Assembly (NCBI RefSeq): GCF_000425785.1
Contig: NZ_AUEC01000011.1
Span: 145,094 to 209,093 of the forward strand
DNA: 64,000 nt
From: Pseudomonas taiwanensis DSM 21245
GTDB lineage: Bacteria; Pseudomonadota; Gammaproteobacteria; Pseudomonadales; Pseudomonadaceae
Reading direction: 5' to 3'
A model generated the notes under the pieces. The model ran no database searches, was not told where the DNA came from, and saw nothing but the letters and a program-made list of their open reading frames with translations. Shown here piece after piece: positions 52,758 to 61,570 of this stretch. The translations under genes were made by a program, and so were the position numbers. Positions within the stretch are counted from its first letter, which is position 1, and every line of letters begins with the position of its first letter.

Positions 52758-53509
52758 GCGAAAACTTGATTCAGGCAGCCTCCGGCACGCCGTGGAGTGA
52801 ATGGCAGCATTCCGCGCACCTGGCACGCGCGAGCTGGCTGACGCCCGAGCAGCTGTGCCCTCCTGGCCGGCGCCTGGTGCTGCTGGCGCCGCATCCAGAC
52901 GACGAAATCCTCATGGCGGGCGGGCTGCTGGCGAGCTTTCGCGGGCGCGAAAACGAGCTGGTGCTGATATCCGCCACCAATGGTGAGGGCAGCCACCGCG
53001 ATTCCGCGTACTGGACCGAGCACCGCTTGCGTCACCAGCGCCCGCTGGAGAGTCGACATGCCTTGCAGCACCTGGACCTGGACCTCACCCGCCTTGACTG
53101 GCGACGGCTCAACCTCAAGGACGGAGCCCTGCCGCGCGATGAAGCCTTCCTGGTCAACCACCTGGAGCAGCTTCTGGAACCCGACGACCTGTTGCTGACC
53201 ACCTGGCGCGGCGACGGCCACTGCGACCATGAGGCCGCTGGCCGCGCCGGTGCGCGGGCGGCCCTGTCGCGCCGGGCACAACTGGCCGAAGCGCCGGTGT
53301 GGGCCTGGCACTGGGCCGAGCCTGACGACCCTCGCCTGCCCTGGCCTCGGGCGCATCGCCTGCAGGTGGACGAAGCACGCCTGGCACGCAAGCGGGAGGC
53401 CTTGGCCGCGCACGCCAGCCAACTGCAGCCCGATGGCGATCGTCCTCCAGTGCTGCCAGCGCCTTTGCAGACATGCCTACTGCAACCCTTCGAACTGCTT
53501 TTCCTATAA
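52754..53509 (+). CDS. PIG-L/LmbE-type deacetylase
   Basis: A 251-residue zinc hydrolase. APHPDDEILMAGG near 47 is the (P/A)HPDD zinc motif, and the HCDHEAAGRAG segment near 156 gives another metal His. Such enzymes remove acetyl groups from sugar amides such as GlcNAc-containing lipids or mycothiol precursors. Start 52754 overlaps the previous stop (ATGA). Next to a glycosyltransferase and a methyltransferase it could tailor a glycan or lipid. Confidence 0.87.
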   Translation: MSENLIQAASGTPWSEWQHSAHLARASWLTPEQLCPPGRRLVLLAPHPDDEILMAGGLLASFRGRENELVLISATNGEGSHRDSAYWTEHRLRHQRPLESRHALQHLDLDLTRLDWRRLNLKDGALPRDEAFLVNHLEQLLEPDDLLLTTWRGDGHCDHEAAGRAGARAALSRRAQLAEAPVWAWHWAEPDDPRLPWPRAHRLQVDEARLARKREALAAHASQLQPDGDRPPVLPAPLQTCLLQPFELLFL

Positions 53510-53518
53510 GGAGTCGCC

Positions 53519-54118
53519 ATGAGCCTCGACGCGCAGTACTTCGCCGAGTTGTATGCCGCCAGCGATGACCCATGGGCCTTCCGCACCCGCTGGTACGAGC
53601 GCCGCAAGCGTGACCTGGTGATGGCCTGCCTGCCTCGCCAGTGCTACGCGCGCATCTTCGAACCGGCCTGCGCCAACGGCGAGCTCAGCGTGCTGTTGGC
53701 CGAACGCTGCGCCAGCCTGCTGTGCCAGGACATCGACAGCACCGCCGTATCCCTGGCTCGCCATCGCCTGACGGGCGCACCCCACGCCCTGGTCGAACAG
53801 GGGCACTTGCCGGGCGACTGGCCAGGCGGGACATTCGACCTGGTGGTACTGAGCGAGATCGGCTACTACCTAGACCCGACCGACTGGCTGCAAGTGATCG
53901 AACAATCGGTGGCGAGCCTTGCCAACGAGGGGGGGTTGCTCGCCTGCCACTGGCGCCATCCTATCGCCGGTTGTCCGCAAGATGGTCGCGAGGTACACGC
54001 CCTGCTGGCCCGTCACCTACCGCTCTACCCCCTGGTGCGCCACGAAGAGGCGGACTTTCTGCTCGAATACTGGTCATGCCAGCCCAGCGTGGTGGACCTG
54101 CAAGAGCGCTGCCAATGA
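53519..54118 (+). CDS. NodS-like SAM-dependent methyltransferase
   Basis: A 199-residue methyltransferase related to the NodS type that N-methylates a chitooligosaccharide. IFEPACANGELSVLLAER near 44 is motif I and FDLVVLSEIGYYLD near 103 is motif II/post-II. SD AAGGAG before 53519, 9 bases after the deacetylase stop. In Rhizobium NodB (deacetylase) and NodS act in turn on the same sugar amine, a useful parallel for this pair. The true substrate is unknown. Confidence 0.84.
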   Translation: MSLDAQYFAELYAASDDPWAFRTRWYERRKRDLVMACLPRQCYARIFEPACANGELSVLLAERCASLLCQDIDSTAVSLARHRLTGAPHALVEQGHLPGDWPGGTFDLVVLSEIGYYLDPTDWLQVIEQSVASLANEGGLLACHWRHPIAGCPQDGREVHALLARHLPLYPLVRHEEADFLLEYWSCQPSVVDLQERCQ

Positions 54119-54774
54119 TCGCCGTCATTGTACCCGCCCACAACGAGGCCCGGCGCCTGGGACGCTGCCTAAGGGCGATCAAGGCTGCGGCTGCACGCGC
54201 TGAAGCGGCTGGACTTGCCGTCGAGGTGCTGGTGGTGCTGGACCGCTGCAGCGACACCAGTGCGCTTATCGCCCACCGCCATGGCGTGCAAACCCTTGCA
54301 CTGCAAGCCGGTAATGTCGGCATTGCCCGGCGAGCGGGCGCGGCGCGGATGATCGCCCGGGGCGCCCGCTGGCTGGCATTCACCGATGCCGACAGCCGCG
54401 TTCCGGAGCACTGGCTGGTGTCGCAACTGCAATGGCATGCCGATGTGGTCTGCGGCACGGTGCACATCGAGCGCTGGCACCCCTGGCACAGTCACGCGCT
54501 GCGCGAGCTGTACCGTAGCGGCTACCAGGCCCTGGAGGGTCATCGGCATATTCACGGAGCCAACCTCGGCGTGTGTACCGAGGCCTATCAGCACGTCGGC
54601 GGTTTCCAACCGCTACCGGCCCATGAGGATGTGCAGTTGGTGCTGGCGCTGGAAGCCAGTGGCGCGCAGATCGTCTGGACCGCAGAACACAGCGTGGCGA
54701 CCAGCAGCCGGCGGGATGGCCGGGCGAAGGGCGGCTTCGCCGACTACCTCACTCGCTTGGAACGTCAGCTGTGA
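54115..54774 (+). CDS. Family 2 glycosyltransferase
   Basis: A 219-residue GT-A enzyme: VIVPAHNEARRLGRCL at the start, LVVLDRCSDTS near 40, WLAFTDADSRVP near 85 (DxD) and an acceptor-site HED segment near 181 (PAHEDVQLV). Its start overlaps the methyltransferase stop (ATGA). It has no membrane helix and would transfer a sugar from a nucleotide sugar. It ends the four-gene run. Confidence 0.85.
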   Translation: MIAVIVPAHNEARRLGRCLRAIKAAAARAEAAGLAVEVLVVLDRCSDTSALIAHRHGVQTLALQAGNVGIARRAGAARMIARGARWLAFTDADSRVPEHWLVSQLQWHADVVCGTVHIERWHPWHSHALRELYRSGYQALEGHRHIHGANLGVCTEAYQHVGGFQPLPAHEDVQLVLALEASGAQIVWTAEHSVATSSRRDGRAKGGFADYLTRLERQL

Positions 54775-54947
54775 TGACGGCGCGCCAGGGTCTGCGCAAG
54801 ACCCCGGCTTTTACGACGCAACCCATTGAGCGCTGGGTATTTCGTGCACCCTGTCTGCTCGTTCGAAAGTGAGTGGAGCAATCACCTGCTGCCTGATCTC
54901 ACACGTAAACACAGTCTTTTCTGTGTGAACAAACGAGGTTCAAGACC

Positions 54948-55283
54948 ATGGCTAACGAACAAGATAGAAGTGGACAGCAAGGTGGTACCTCCCAGAACGC
55001 CCAGGGCAGCCGCGCCAACGACCCTGGCCGCACGTCCGAGGCAGGACAAAAAGGTGGCCAAACGACCGGAGGCAGGCCTGAGGAGCGGCAGCAGGGCGGC
55101 CAGGGATCGTGGGAGGACAAACAGCGTGGCGACCTTGAGCGTGCGAGCGGTGCGAATCAGCAAGGCGCAAAAGGTGGGCATGGGGCCGACACCCAATCCG
55201 ACAATCGCCGTCCCCAGGACATGGACGACAACTCACAAACCGTCCAGGACGAAGACAGCGGCATGACCGACGACAACCGCTAA
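54948..55283 (+). CDS. Gly/Gln-rich KGG-type stress protein
   Basis: A 111-residue extremely hydrophilic protein with repeated Gly-Gly and KGG units (AGQKGGQTTGGR near 30, GAKGGHG near 78). It resembles the small general-stress YciG/GsiB-like proteins that are induced in stationary phase and are disordered. SD weak. No function beyond protection can be inferred. The gap before it (54775-54947) holds a weak hairpin (ACACAG/CTGTGT, 54909-54926) and no gene. Confidence 0.72.
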   Translation: MANEQDRSGQQGGTSQNAQGSRANDPGRTSEAGQKGGQTTGGRPEERQQGGQGSWEDKQRGDLERASGANQQGAKGGHGADTQSDNRRPQDMDDNSQTVQDEDSGMTDDNR

Positions 55284-55287
55284 ACCA

Positions 55288-55328
55288 CGTAGGCCGAGGC
55301 GAAGGATCGCCTTGGCTCTGGGCCTACG
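55288..55328 (+). terminator. Hairpin after KGG gene
   Basis: CGTAGGCC and GGCCTACG form an 8-bp outer stem, with further inner pairing of AGGCGA and TCGCCT. It starts 4 bases after the stop. Confidence 0.65.
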
Positions 55329-55417
55329 CATGACATGCCATCGCCGCACAGTCCGAAAAATAAGACTCAGCGCTCCCACGGAGGTCAGATTCTGTAGATC
55401 CTCGTGGAGTCAACACC

Positions 55418-55831
55418 ATGAAATTCGCGCAGTTCTGCCAATGGCTTTCCCACCATGCCGGTAAACCGAGCACCTTCTTCACCGCTCTATTGCTGATCGC
55501 CCTGTGGGCTGCAACCGGACCATGGTTTCACTACAACGATACCTGGCAACTGATCGTCAATACGTCGACGACGATCATTACCTTCCTGATGGTCTTTCTT
55601 ATCCAGAACACCCAAAACCGCGACAACGACATCATTCATGTGAAGCTCGACGAGCTCATCCGCGCCACGAAATCGGCTCAACGCTCGGTGCTGGACCTCG
55701 AGGACCTGGACAACCGGCAGATCCACAAGCTGCGCGAAGCTTACCAGGCCATGGGCTGCCAGGGTGAAAACGAAACAGACAGCCCTGAGGCGCCACCCCG
55801 GGATGCAGCTGGCGACGACGCGCAGCGCTGA
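55418..55831 (+). CDS. Low-affinity iron permease family protein
   Basis: A 137-residue protein with two hydrophobic helices at about 20-36 and 44-62, followed by NTQNRDNDIIHVKLDELIRA, the family signature, and an acidic tail. Named after a yeast iron transporter (Fet4) by similarity, its real role in bacteria is unclear. SD not obvious. It is expressed singly with 134 bases to the next gene. Confidence 0.8.
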   Translation: MKFAQFCQWLSHHAGKPSTFFTALLLIALWAATGPWFHYNDTWQLIVNTSTTIITFLMVFLIQNTQNRDNDIIHVKLDELIRATKSAQRSVLDLEDLDNRQIHKLREAYQAMGCQGENETDSPEAPPRDAAGDDAQR

Positions 55832-55965
55832 TCCCAGGCGCCGTCGCGCTGTAGCCGGCGGCCGGGGGAGTACCACTCGTCGAGTCGACTGCACATCGGA
55901 GCCAACGCGCCGCGGGCCGGTGTTTCGAACAGGTATGAGCCTTCTCAACCGCAGGAGTTTTTACC

Positions 55966-56823
55966 ATGCACCCCTACCCTACTCCCCCCTTTCCCTCCCA
56001 ACCGCAAAACGTGCCAGGTTCGCAACGAAAAATGGACCCGTATCCCGACTGTGGCGAGCAGTCCTATACCGGTCACGATAGACTGAGCGGGAAGGTGGCG
56101 TTGATCACCGGAGCCGATAGCGGTATTGGCCGGGCTGTGGCCATCGCCTATGCCCGCGAAGGCGCCGACGTTGCCCTCGCGTATCTCGACGAACACGAAG
56201 ACGCCAAGGAAACCGCGCGCTGGGTGGAGAACGCCGGTCGACAATGTCTGCTGCTGCCGGGAGACCTGTCCCAAAAGCAAACTTGCCGTGACATCGTCGA
56301 GAAGACCGTCAAGCAGTTCGGTCGAATCGATATCTTGGTCAATAACGCGGCGTTCCAGATGTCCCACGAGACCTTCGAAGAAATCGACGATGACGAGTGG
56401 GTGAAGACCTTCGACACCAACATCACCGCCATCTTCCGAATTTGCCAGGCGGCCTTGCCTTCCATGCCCGAGGGCAGCTCGATCATCAATACCAGCTCGG
56501 TCAACTCCGACGACCCCTCGCCAAAACTACTGCCCTATGCCACCACCAAGGGTGCCATTGCCAACTTCACGGCTGGGTTGGCGCAGCTACTCGCCAAGCG
56601 TGGGATTCGCGTCAACAGCGTAGCCCCAGGCCCGATATGGACGCCCCTGATCCCGGCCACAATGCCGGACGAAGCTGTCAGGAACTTCGGTTCTGGCTAT
56701 CCCATGGGGCGGCCAGGTCAGCCTGTCGAGGTCGCACCAATCTACGTGCTGCTTGGCTCGGATGAAGCCAGCTACATCAGCGGGTCGCGCTATGCTGTCA
56801 CCGGGGGTAAACCGATCCTGTGA
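55966..56823 (+). CDS. YghA-like short-chain dehydrogenase
   Basis: A 285-residue SDR with an extra N-terminal part of about 40 residues (MDPYPDCGEQSYTG is typical of the YghA/glucose-1-dehydrogenase-like stress group). TGADSGIG near 49 is the NAD(P) motif, NNAAF near 128 and YATTK near 190 hold Tyr and Lys of the active site, and Ser in NTSSVNSDD completes the triad. SD GCAGGAG. Substrate unknown; a stress-induced reductase. Confidence 0.88.
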   Translation: MHPYPTPPFPSQPQNVPGSQRKMDPYPDCGEQSYTGHDRLSGKVALITGADSGIGRAVAIAYAREGADVALAYLDEHEDAKETARWVENAGRQCLLLPGDLSQKQTCRDIVEKTVKQFGRIDILVNNAAFQMSHETFEEIDDDEWVKTFDTNITAIFRICQAALPSMPEGSSIINTSSVNSDDPSPKLLPYATTKGAIANFTAGLAQLLAKRGIRVNSVAPGPIWTPLIPATMPDEAVRNFGSGYPMGRPGQPVEVAPIYVLLGSDEASYISGSRYAVTGGKPIL

Positions 56824-56830
56824 GAAACGC

Positions 56831-56853
56831 AGGCTCGCCTTTGCGGCGAGCCT
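56831..56853. terminator. Hairpin between converging genes
   Basis: AGGCTCGCC and GGCGAGCCT form a 9-bp stem with a 5-base loop, 8 bases after the SDR stop and before the small gene that ends at 56878. Confidence 0.72.
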
Positions 56854-56877
56854 TGCCACCCAACCACAGGGCCCATT

Positions 56878-57039
56878 TCAGCGTTTGGGTCGACCCTGTC
56901 CACGCGCGGCTTTCTGAGCGGTGGAGTCGTGGGAGGTACCCGTCGAGCCGTCTGGACGTAGTGCGTCGTTATCCCTCTCCTGCTCGCCTTTGGGGTTTTG
57001 CTGGGTGTCAGTGTTTTGCGACGGGTCTGCCTTGCTCAT
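56878..57039 (-). CDS. 53-residue hydrophilic protein
   Basis: ATG at 57039 with GGAG 6 bases away; stop at 56878. The peptide starts MSKADPSQNT and ends RGQGRPKR, is Gln/Asp/Ser/Arg-rich and disordered. It is 9 bases downstream of the PLDc_N protein gene on the same strand and likely co-transcribed. Another small stress-type protein of this region; function unknown. Confidence 0.6.
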   Translation of the reverse strand: MSKADPSQNTDTQQNPKGEQERDNDALRPDGSTGTSHDSTAQKAARGQGRPKR

Positions 57040-57048
57040 GCTGCACTC

Positions 57049-57282
57049 CTATCCCTTGCTGTGTTCGGGGGACGTTGGTCCGGTGCCGCGCTTGATTCCG
57101 CGCGGCCCGGCCACGCCCCAGAGGGCGAGCCCGACTATCGGCAGCGCCACGAGAATCAAGGACCACACCACCTTGGTCGTATCTGACTTGTCGCTACGAA
57201 AAACACTCACGATTGCCCAGAGGTCGACCAGCAGGATGATCACGGCGACGGCAATCCAGAAGTAAGTCACAGGGGCATTCAT
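57049..57282 (-). CDS. PLDc_N-domain small membrane protein
   Basis: A 77-residue protein with two helices (about 6-26 and 38-57) and the PLDc_N pattern DLWAIVSVFRSDKSDTTKVVWSL, as in the N-terminal part of cardiolipin synthases. SD GGAGAG. It may anchor or regulate a lipid enzyme; ClsB in this window lacks such an N-terminus, so interaction is a guess. Confidence 0.78.
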   Translation of the reverse strand: MNAPVTYFWIAVAVIILLVDLWAIVSVFRSDKSDTTKVVWSLILVALPIVGLALWGVAGPRGIKRGTGPTSPEHSKG

Positions 57283-57475
57283 GGCGCGCTCTCCTTCTTT
57301 GTGCGCAACTGGCCGCATCGCTGTGCAGCGATTGCTGCCTATTACACAGAGGAAGCCGCCAGTGGCAACAAGTTCAGGCCGATCCGTATGCAAGGGATGA
57401 TCGGGGCCAACGAACGCTGAACCAAATAGCCCTGGATGGCGTCCACCGCACAACAACAGACGAGTCGATCCCCTG

Positions 57476-57979
57476 ATGGAAACCGAACCTGTATTGGCCA
57501 CGCTCGGCTATCTCAAGGATCATCGGTTGATCCTGACCACAGCTGAGTCCTGCACGGCGGGTTGCATGGTGGCCTTGTTAGCGGCAGCGCCCGGCACCGT
57601 AGAAGTACTCGAAAGCGGGTATGTGGTCTATTCCCCGACTGCCAAGAAACGCTTGCTCGGCGTCGCCCCCAGGACCATCGAACGATACGGCCTCACCAGT
57701 GAGGCAGTGGCATGGGAAATGGCCCTGGGCGCCCTGCGCGACAGCGACGCCAATGTGGTCATCGCCACCACTGGCGTGGCCGGGCCCGAGCCACAGGACG
57801 GTGTTGCGCCAGGCACCCTGTGCTTTGCCTGGGCATTCGCCGGGGAACCCGTGGCTGTTTTCACACGAACCCAGCGGTTCTTCGGAGATCGCTCCGAGGT
57901 CATGCAGCAAGGCGCGCTATTCGGGCTGACCCGGCTCGCGCACTACCACCAGCGCTGGCTTCGCGGCGAGCGCGCCTGA
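57476..57979 (+). CDS. CinA C-terminal-type nicotinamide-nucleotide amidohydrolase
   Basis: A 167-residue PncC-like protein. TTAESCTAGCMVALL near 21 carries the active Ser/Thr region, SGYVVYSPTAKKRLLGV near 47 and ATTGVAGPEPQDGVAPGT near 97 are family motifs. It converts nicotinamide mononucleotide to nicotinate mononucleotide and ammonia. The housekeeping PncC of pseudomonads is elsewhere; this could be a stress paralogue. No SD was identified. Confidence 0.86.
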   Translation: METEPVLATLGYLKDHRLILTTAESCTAGCMVALLAAAPGTVEVLESGYVVYSPTAKKRLLGVAPRTIERYGLTSEAVAWEMALGALRDSDANVVIATTGVAGPEPQDGVAPGTLCFAWAFAGEPVAVFTRTQRFFGDRSEVMQQGALFGLTRLAHYHQRWLRGERA

Positions 57980-57982
57980 GGC

Positions 57983-58396
57983 TTACTTCTCGCTCGGCGT
58001 CACCAACACTGTCTCGCTGCTGTCGAGCACGAACACGGCCATCAGCTTGGCGGGCTTGCTGTCGCTGGCGTTGGCGCTGACACCATGAAACGCCCCTGGC
58101 GCCTCGTACCAGTTTTCACCGGGTTTGTAGACCTTGGCTGGTTCACCATTCACACTGCTGCGTACTTCACCTTCGAGCACCGTTGCATAGATGAACGCGG
58201 ATTTCGGGTGTCGGTGGGCTGGGGACGCGGCGCCCGGGGCATAATCGACGATCACCCCGCGCATGCTCTTGCCCGGCACGTTCGGCAGTGGGTGGTCAAA
58301 GACCACGGTGACTTTACTGACCGGCCGTTCGGCGGCCAGTACCGGGGTGAGGGTCAGCGCGGTGAACGCGGCGACCAGGAGAGTGCGACTGAACAT
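57983..58396 (-). CDS. Periplasmic cupin protein
   Basis: A 137-residue protein with a signal peptide (about 1-22, LTLTPVLA). The single cupin domain has SPAHRHPKSAFIYATVLEG near 58 (two His, one Glu) and the second motif WYEAPGAFHGVSA near 96, so a metal site is possible. SD AAGGAG. It converges with the CinA-like gene, 3 bases between stops. Substrate unknown. Confidence 0.83.
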   Translation of the reverse strand: MFSRTLLVAAFTALTLTPVLAAERPVSKVTVVFDHPLPNVPGKSMRGVIVDYAPGAASPAHRHPKSAFIYATVLEGEVRSSVNGEPAKVYKPGENWYEAPGAFHGVSANASDSKPAKLMAVFVLDSSETVLVTPSEK

Positions 58397-58433
58397 GGCG
58401 AAGCTCCTTCTGTTCGGTAGGGGTTGCATGGGT

Positions 58434-59177
58434 TCACTGGCGCGCCAGCCAGTCTTCAAAGCGTGTCTTGCCAAGCCGCGCCCCCTTGCCAGGGGTCAGC
58501 GACTTGTCATCGAGTTCGGCGCCGAAGTAGCGTGCGTGGACGTCCGCCACCACCTTGCGCGCATCGCCTTTGAGCCGCAGGAAACGGCGTACCAACTCAT
58601 CCAGCGGAGTGGCTTGGGGACCGGCGATCTCCAGCGTGCCATTGGCTGGCGCCGCCAGCGCGACGTCGGTGAGCGCCTCAACCACATCGTCCGCCGCCAT
58701 GGGTTGGAACAGTGCCGGTGACAGGCGAATCTCCTCACCCACCGCTCCCGACTGGGCAATGCCTTCGACGAACTCGAAAAACTGGGTGGCGCGCACCACG
58801 GTGTAGGGCACCCCAGACTGCTCGATCAGCGCCTCTTGAGCGACCTTGGCACGGAAATAGCCGTTTTCCGGCAACCGCTCGCTGCCCACGATCGACAGCG
58901 CGACATGGTGTCCGACCCCTGCCGCCTTCTCGGCGGCCAACAGGTTACGGGTGGACGTCTCGAAGAACGCGAGTACGGCCTGGTCCTCCCAGGACGGCGC
59001 GTTGGCGACATCCACCACCACATCCGCCCCGTTCATCGCTTCGGCCAGCCCCTCGCGGGTGATGCTGTTCACCCCTGTGCTCGGTGCTGCGGCGACGGCC
59101 TGATGGCCTCGCTCGCGCAGGCCGTTGACAAGCTTGGAACCAATGAGACCGGTGCCTCCGATGACCACGATTTTCAT
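58434..59177 (-). CDS. NmrA/SDR-type NAD(P)-binding protein
   Basis: A 247-residue protein with VIGGTGLIGSKLVNGL at the start (GxxGxxG) and an NAD(P)-binding Rossmann fold; ADVVVDVANAPSWED near 51 and VVRATQFFEF near 135 follow the NmrA-like atypical SDR. It is a reductase or redox sensor rather than a classical YxxxK enzyme. SD AGAGAG. It is upstream of the cupin gene on the same strand (37 bases apart) and divergent from the regulator. Confidence 0.84.
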   Translation of the reverse strand: MKIVVIGGTGLIGSKLVNGLRERGHQAVAAAPSTGVNSITREGLAEAMNGADVVVDVANAPSWEDQAVLAFFETSTRNLLAAEKAAGVGHHVALSIVGSERLPENGYFRAKVAQEALIEQSGVPYTVVRATQFFEFVEGIAQSGAVGEEIRLSPALFQPMAADDVVEALTDVALAAPANGTLEIAGPQATPLDELVRRFLRLKGDARKVVADVHARYFGAELDDKSLTPGKGARLGKTRFEDWLARQ

Positions 59178-59419
59178 GGCGCTCTCTCTGCGTGCTCGAC
59201 CGCAACCTTTGCCGTCGTCAGGCATGCAGTGTGTGCCGTCGCCGCGGCAAAAGCCTTGCTGGCAGGCTGGATTTGCCTCCAGGCACGCTTGAATTTGCGT
59301 CCAAACCGTTCAAACCGCGCCCAAGCATGTGCAGCCGGCGATGCGCTGCCGTATCATCGAACAACCCCCATGAACAGTCGCCTCGGACACCGAGCCTAGG
59401 GCGCGCGCGAGGACATCAC

Positions 59420-60985
59420 GTGCCATTCGAGTTTGACGACTATGTGCTCGACGAGCAGCGTCGGGAGCTGACCCAGCGCGGACAGGCCGTGACCATCGGC
59501 CCGCAGGTGTTCGACCTGCTGCTGCAACTGGTCAGCCACCGCGACCGGGTGCTGGGCCGCGATGAATTGCTGGCCCGCGTGTGGAACGGCAAGATCGTCT
59601 CCGAGTCGACCATCACTAGCCATATCAATGCCGTGCGCAAAGCCATCGGCGATACCGGTGAGGAACAACGTCTGCTGCGCACCGTGCCGCGCAAGGGCTA
59701 CCGCTTCGTGGCCCGGGTCCGCGAAGCCTGCAGCACCGAAGCGCCTGTTCCCACCGGGCCTGTGAGCGCCCCTGTCGGGCCCAGCCTCCCCGAGAAACCC
59801 TCGATCACGGTGCTGCCGTTCCAGAACCTCAGCGGCGACCCCGAACAGGACTACTTCGCCGATGGCATGGTCGAGGACATCATCGCCGCCCTGTCGCGCA
59901 TCCGCTGGCTGTTCGTCATCGCCCGCAACTCAAGCTTCACCTTCAAGGGCCAGCGTGTCGACGTGCAACAGGTCGGCCAGGCCCTGGGCGTGCGCTACGT
60001 GCTCGAAGGCAGCGTGCGCAAGGCTGACAAACGGCTGCGCATCACGGGCCAGCTGATCGACGCCACCACCGGCGAGCACCTGTGGGCCGAGCGTTTCGAG
60101 GGACGGCTAGACGACCTGTTCGAGCTGCAGGACCAGATGGCTGAAAGCGTGGTGGGCGCTATCGCCCCACAGCTGGAACGGGCCGAGATCGAGCGTGCCA
60201 AACGCAAGCCGACCGACAGCCTGTGCGCCTACGATTACTACCTTCGCGGCACGGCGAAGCTGCACAACGGCACCCGCGAGGCCGTCGACCAGGCGCTGCC
60301 CTTGTTCTACCAGGCCATCGAACGGGACCCTGATTTCGCCTCGGCCTATGGCATGGCAGCCTGGTGCTACTTCTGGCGCAAGCTCAACGGCTGGATGGGT
60401 GATCGTACCCAGGAAATCGCCGAGGGTGCGCGCCTGGCACGCCTGGCCGTGGAGCTTGGCCGCGACGATGCCGTGGCGCTCACCCGCGGTGGGCATGCCC
60501 TCGGGCACCTGGCAGGTGACCTGGACGGTGGCATCGCCCTGCTCGATCGGGCGCGCCTGCTCAATCCCAACCTGGCGCCTGCCTGGTTCCTGGGCGGGAT
60601 GCTGCGGGTACTGCGGGGTGAGACGCAGACCGCCATCGACAACCTCAACCACGCGGCACGGCTGAGCCCGCTGGACCCCGAAATGTTCCGCATGGAGGTG
60701 GGCATGTCGTTGGCGCATTTCTTTGCCGGGCGCTTTGACGAGGCGGTGGAGTGGGCGGAGAAGGCACTGGGGAATCTGCCCAGCCTGCTTGCGGCGGTGG
60801 CCCTGCTGGCCGCCAGCCATGCGCTCAGCGGGCGCATGGACAGCGCGTACAAAGCCATGCTGCGCTTACGCGAACAGGACCCTGGGTTGCGGGTTTCGGC
60901 GTTGCGCCAGTGGATGCCAATTCATCGCGACGAGGACTTGGCACTGTTTGCCGAGGGCCTGAGGCTCGCCGGGCTGCCAGAATGA
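59420..60985 (+). CDS. CadC-like winged-helix regulator with TPR repeats
   Basis: A 521-residue protein. Residues about 1-100 are an OmpR-type winged helix (GPQVFDLLLQLVSHRDRVL; TITSHINAVRKAIGD; VPRKGYRF), then the SITVLPFQNLSGDPEQDYF module found in adenylate-cyclase-like CadC proteins, then TPR-like helices from about 285 to the end. No transmembrane helix is seen, unlike CadC, so it is soluble. GTG start with GAGGA 6 bases before. It may control aroQ-aroE below, but no link is visible. Confidence 0.82.
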   Translation: MPFEFDDYVLDEQRRELTQRGQAVTIGPQVFDLLLQLVSHRDRVLGRDELLARVWNGKIVSESTITSHINAVRKAIGDTGEEQRLLRTVPRKGYRFVARVREACSTEAPVPTGPVSAPVGPSLPEKPSITVLPFQNLSGDPEQDYFADGMVEDIIAALSRIRWLFVIARNSSFTFKGQRVDVQQVGQALGVRYVLEGSVRKADKRLRITGQLIDATTGEHLWAERFEGRLDDLFELQDQMAESVVGAIAPQLERAEIERAKRKPTDSLCAYDYYLRGTAKLHNGTREAVDQALPLFYQAIERDPDFASAYGMAAWCYFWRKLNGWMGDRTQEIAEGARLARLAVELGRDDAVALTRGGHALGHLAGDLDGGIALLDRARLLNPNLAPAWFLGGMLRVLRGETQTAIDNLNHAARLSPLDPEMFRMEVGMSLAHFFAGRFDEAVEWAEKALGNLPSLLAAVALLAASHALSGRMDSAYKAMLRLREQDPGLRVSALRQWMPIHRDEDLALFAEGLRLAGLPE

Positions 60986-61100
60986 TCGCCCGATCAGGGC
61001 ATCGCGCGTTTGGGGTTCGATAATCGCACACTTTTCCACGCGGGGCAGCGCTTCGAATTGACGTAATTAACCACCTGGTACAAACATAAGCACATCCAAA

Positions 61101-61108
61101 AACAACAA
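61101..61108 (+). promoter_or_regulatory. AACAACAA motif (possible Hfq/Crc site) before aroQ
   Basis: The leader reads AAAAACAACAAAG about 13 bases before the aroQ start, matching AANAANAA, the Pseudomonas Hfq/Crc catabolite-repression pattern, next to the weak SD. Placement at the start supports translational repression. Confidence 0.55.
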
Positions 61109-61120
61109 AGTGATGCTGCT

Positions 61121-61570
61121 ATGAAGCCCCTCATCCTGGTACTCAACGGCCCCAACCTGAACATGCTGGGCACCCGTGAACCTGCCCAATACGGTCGTGA
61201 AACCCTCGCCGACCTCGCCCAGGGTTGTGCTGACAGCGCCCAGGAACTGGGCCTGGACCTGGAGTTTCGCCAAACCAACCATGAAGGTGAGCTGATCGAC
61301 TGGATTCATGCCGCCCGTGGCCGCTGCAACGGCATTCTGATCAATCCAGGCGCCTGGACCCACACCTCGGTGGCTATCCGCGACGCCTTGGTCGCCAGCG
61401 AATTGCCGGTAATCGAGGTGCACCTGTCGAATGTCCACAAGCGCGAACCGTTCCGCCATATTTCATTCGTCTCGTCCATCGCCGTCGGTGTGATCTGTGG
61501 CCTTGGCAGCCAGGGCTATCGCCTGGCCCTGAGTCACTTCGCGGAACTGTTGCAGGAGCAGGCAGCATGA
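61121..61570 (+). CDS. aroQ: Type II 3-dehydroquinate dehydratase
   Basis: A 149-residue enzyme: [18 protein letters not shown] at the start (Tyr of the active loop), [13 protein letters not shown] near 50 and [17 protein letters not shown] near 74, [16 protein letters not shown] near 98. It dehydrates 3-dehydroquinate. It overlaps the next gene by 4 bases; a dehydroquinase paired with a quinate/shikimate dehydrogenase and a CA motif suggests catabolic use of quinate/shikimate rather than the biosynthetic copy. Confidence 0.93.
   Translation: MKPLILVLNGPNLNMLGTREPAQYGRETLADLAQGCADSAQELGLDLEFRQTNHEGELIDWIHAARGRCNGILINPGAWTHTSVAIRDALVASELPVIEVHLSNVHKREPFRHISFVSSIAVGVICGLGSQGYRLALSHFAELLQEQAA

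Noticed and set aside
54909..54926. ACACAG/CTGTGT hairpin before the KGG-type gene as a riboswitch or thermometer.
   Set aside because: The stem is only 6 bp with a 6-base loop and no conserved motif, so no regulatory claim is justified.
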